From assembly GCA_023453655.1 (NCBI GenBank), contig JAEXTE010000050.1, forward strand, positions 1 to 7,612: a stretch of 7,612 nt of DNA. Reading direction: 5' to 3'. This stretch comes from Pseudomonadota bacterium. Lineage in GTDB: Bacteria; Pseudomonadota; Gammaproteobacteria; Xanthomonadales; Xanthomonadaceae. Shown here in pieces: positions 6,452 to 7,612 of the stretch. Below the pieces are notes generated by a model, which did not search any database, was not told where the DNA came from, and was given only the letters and a program-made list of their open reading frames with translations. Position 1 is the stretch's first letter; every line of letters starts with the position of its first letter. The translations under genes and the position numbers were made by a program.

Positions 6452-6457
6452 TACAAT
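6452..6457 (+). promoter_or_regulatory. -10 box of the iron-binding lipoprotein gene
   Basis: TACAAT matches the -10 consensus at five positions and predicts a start near 6464, giving a leader of about 42 nt. It lies inside a weak Fur-like 7-1-7 dyad (6448-6462, TGAGTAC-A-ATTCTCG) that matches the TGATAAT-A-ATTATCA form at 9 of 14 arm positions, too poor to call a Fur box with confidence. No strong -35 hexamer is visible. Confidence 0.5.
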
Positions 6458-6468
6458 TCTCGTTTCCA

Positions 6469-6485
6469 CGCGGCGCTGCGCCGCG
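6469..6485 (+). other. Leader hairpin of the iron-binding lipoprotein gene
   Basis: CGCGGCG (6469-6475) and CGCCGCG (6479-6485) make a perfect 7-bp stem with a CTG loop at the predicted 5' end of the transcript, 9 nt upstream of the AGGAG ribosome site. It may stabilise the mRNA; no riboswitch class is recognisable. Confidence 0.4.
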
Positions 6486-6505
6486 CAGAACGCCAGGAGT
6501 CCCGA

Positions 6506-7588
6506 ATGCGTCTTGCCCATGCCGTCCGCCTGCCTGCCCTTGCGGCCCTCGTCCTGCTCGCCGCCTGCGGCCAGCGCGAACCGGCCGCGCCGGCGCAGGA
6601 CCCGGCCGCGAGCGAGGCGCCGACCGCCACCGGCGAGGTCAACCTCTACACCACGCGCGAGCCGGGCCTGATCCAGCCGCTGCTTGACGCGTTCACTGCA
6701 TCGTCCGGCATCCGGGTCAACACCGTGTTCGTGCGCGATGGACTGCTCGAGCGCGTGCGCGCGGAAGGCGAGCGTTCGCCGGCCGACGTCCTGATGACGG
6801 TGGACACCGGCAACCTGCTCGACCTGGTCGACAACGGCCAGACCCAGCCCGTCGCATCGCAGGCGCTGGACGCTGCGATTCCGGCGCACCTGCGCGGCGG
6901 CGACGGGCAGTGGTACGCCCTGTCGCTGCGCGACCGCATCCTGTACGCGGACAAGGACCTGCAGCTCGACGGCTTCACCTACGAGCAGCTGGCCGATCCG
7001 CAGTGGAAGGGCCGCGTCTGCATCCGCTCGGGCCAGCATCCCTACAACACCAGCCTGATCGCGGCGATGATCGCCCACGCCGGCGCCGAGAAGACCGAGC
7101 AATGGCTGCGCGGGGTCAAGGCCAACCTGGCGCGCAAGGCCGCCGGCGGCGACCGCGACGTGGCCCGCGACATCCTCGCCGGCATCTGCGACATCGGCAT
7201 CGCCAATGCCTACTACGTCGGCCGCATGAAGAACGCCGAGCCGGGCAGCGAGCAGCACCAGTGGGGCGAGGCGATCCAGGTGATCCGCCCCGTCTTCGCC
7301 AGCGCGGAAGACGGCGGCACCCACGTCAACATCAGCGGCGCGGCGGTCGCGAAGTTCGCCCCCAACCGCGACAACGCGGTGAAGCTGCTCGAGTACCTGG
7401 TCTCGGACGAGGCGCAGAGCCTGTATGCGCGCGCCAACTACGAATACCCGGTCAAGGCCGGGGTCGAGCTCGATCCGGTGGTGGCGAGCTTCGGCGAAAT
7501 GAAGGTCGATGCGCTGCCGCTGACCGAAGTGGCCAGGCACCGCAAGCAGGCCAGCGAGCTGGTCGACCGCGTCGGCTTCGACAACTGA
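6506..7588 (+). CDS. Fe(3+) ABC transporter substrate-binding lipoprotein (FbpA/FutA family)
   Basis: This is a 360-residue periplasmic-binding-protein-fold protein of the FbpA/FutA/AfuA family, which captures ferric iron and passes it to an ABC permease. The N-terminus is a lipoprotein signal: Arg2, Arg8, a hydrophobic run (9-20) and the lipobox LAAC with Cys21, then a Pro/Ala-rich tether (23-42). Mature-domain landmarks are VNLYTTREPGLIQPLL (45-60), ADVLMTVDTGNLL (93-105), RILYADKD (144-151), SGQHPYNTSLIAAMI (175-189) and ANAYYVGRM (233-241), whose Tyr236-Tyr237 pair matches the iron-binding tyrosines of the family. Cys172 and Cys228 may form a disulfide. The start ATG at 6506 has AGGAG at 6495-6499, 6 nt upstream. 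Gly at +2 after the lipid Cys predicts outer-membrane sorting by the Lol rule. It is preceded by queA with its own promoter; the permease and ATPase genes are not in the window. Confidence 0.92.
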   Translation: MRLAHAVRLPALAALVLLAACGQREPAAPAQDPAASEAPTATGEVNLYTTREPGLIQPLLDAFTASSGIRVNTVFVRDGLLERVRAEGERSPADVLMTVDTGNLLDLVDNGQTQPVASQALDAAIPAHLRGGDGQWYALSLRDRILYADKDLQLDGFTYEQLADPQWKGRVCIRSGQHPYNTSLIAAMIAHAGAEKTEQWLRGVKANLARKAAGGDRDVARDILAGICDIGIANAYYVGRMKNAEPGSEQHQWGEAIQVIRPVFASAEDGGTHVNISGAAVAKFAPNRDNAVKLLEYLVSDEAQSLYARANYEYPVKAGVELDPVVASFGEMKVDALPLTEVARHRKQASELVDRVGFDN

Positions 7589-7612
7589 CGGTACGGGTGC
7601 GCGGCGCAAGGG

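Noticed and set aside
4898..7609. A 903-codon open frame on the minus strand opposite queA and the iron-binding gene
   Set aside because: It is antisense to two genes with full family signatures, has low-complexity Arg/Ala/Gly/Val composition typical of GC-rich shadow frames, and shows no recognisable domain.
7597..7612. GTG at 7597 as the start of a following permease gene
   Set aside because: Only five codons are visible, with no convincing ribosome site, so no gene can be supported.

Overview
The window is strongly GC-rich (by eye about 70%) and densely packed with intact chromosomal genes. The DarP start region, the divergent darP/pmbA pair and the TACAAT-type -10 boxes resemble gammaproteobacteria of the Xanthomonadaceae/Lysobacteraceae (Lysobacter, Luteimonas, Xanthomonas and relatives). 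That placement is an inference from remembered family sequences, not a search. I see no tRNA, rRNA, insertion sequence, phage gene or CRISPR array.

Layout: darP (ribosome assembly, minus strand) and pmbA (TldE-type protease subunit, plus strand) diverge from nearly touching start codons at about 575-593. Two small DUF4870 membrane-protein genes follow on the plus strand (2058-2414 and 2553-2990). A strong hairpin at 3001-3030 lies in the convergent gap before a minus-strand class III PLP-dependent aminotransferase gene (3043-4539). An Lrp/AsnC-family regulator gene (4710-5141) diverges from the aminotransferase. Then come queA (5372-6406, queuosine tRNA modification) and a lipoprotein version of an Fe(3+) ABC transporter binding protein (6506-7588), both on the plus strand. 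The window ends before any transporter permease gene.

The most interesting unit is the aminotransferase/AsnC pair. Their shared control region carries two identical 10-bp palindromes (TCTGCGCAGA) whose centres are 42 bp apart, about four helical turns. They are embedded in a perfect 13-bp inverted repeat. They sit where a regulator could activate the aminotransferase and repress itself. The aminotransferase leader also contains two 7-bp hairpins. This looks like a self-contained amino-acid-responsive catabolic module with an unassigned substrate.

The rest is mostly housekeeping. queA appears to have a leaderless promoter and is not followed here by tgt. Several GC-rich hairpins without U-tracts lie at gene ends and may act as terminators or RNA-stability elements. 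No clearly novel multi-gene system is visible.
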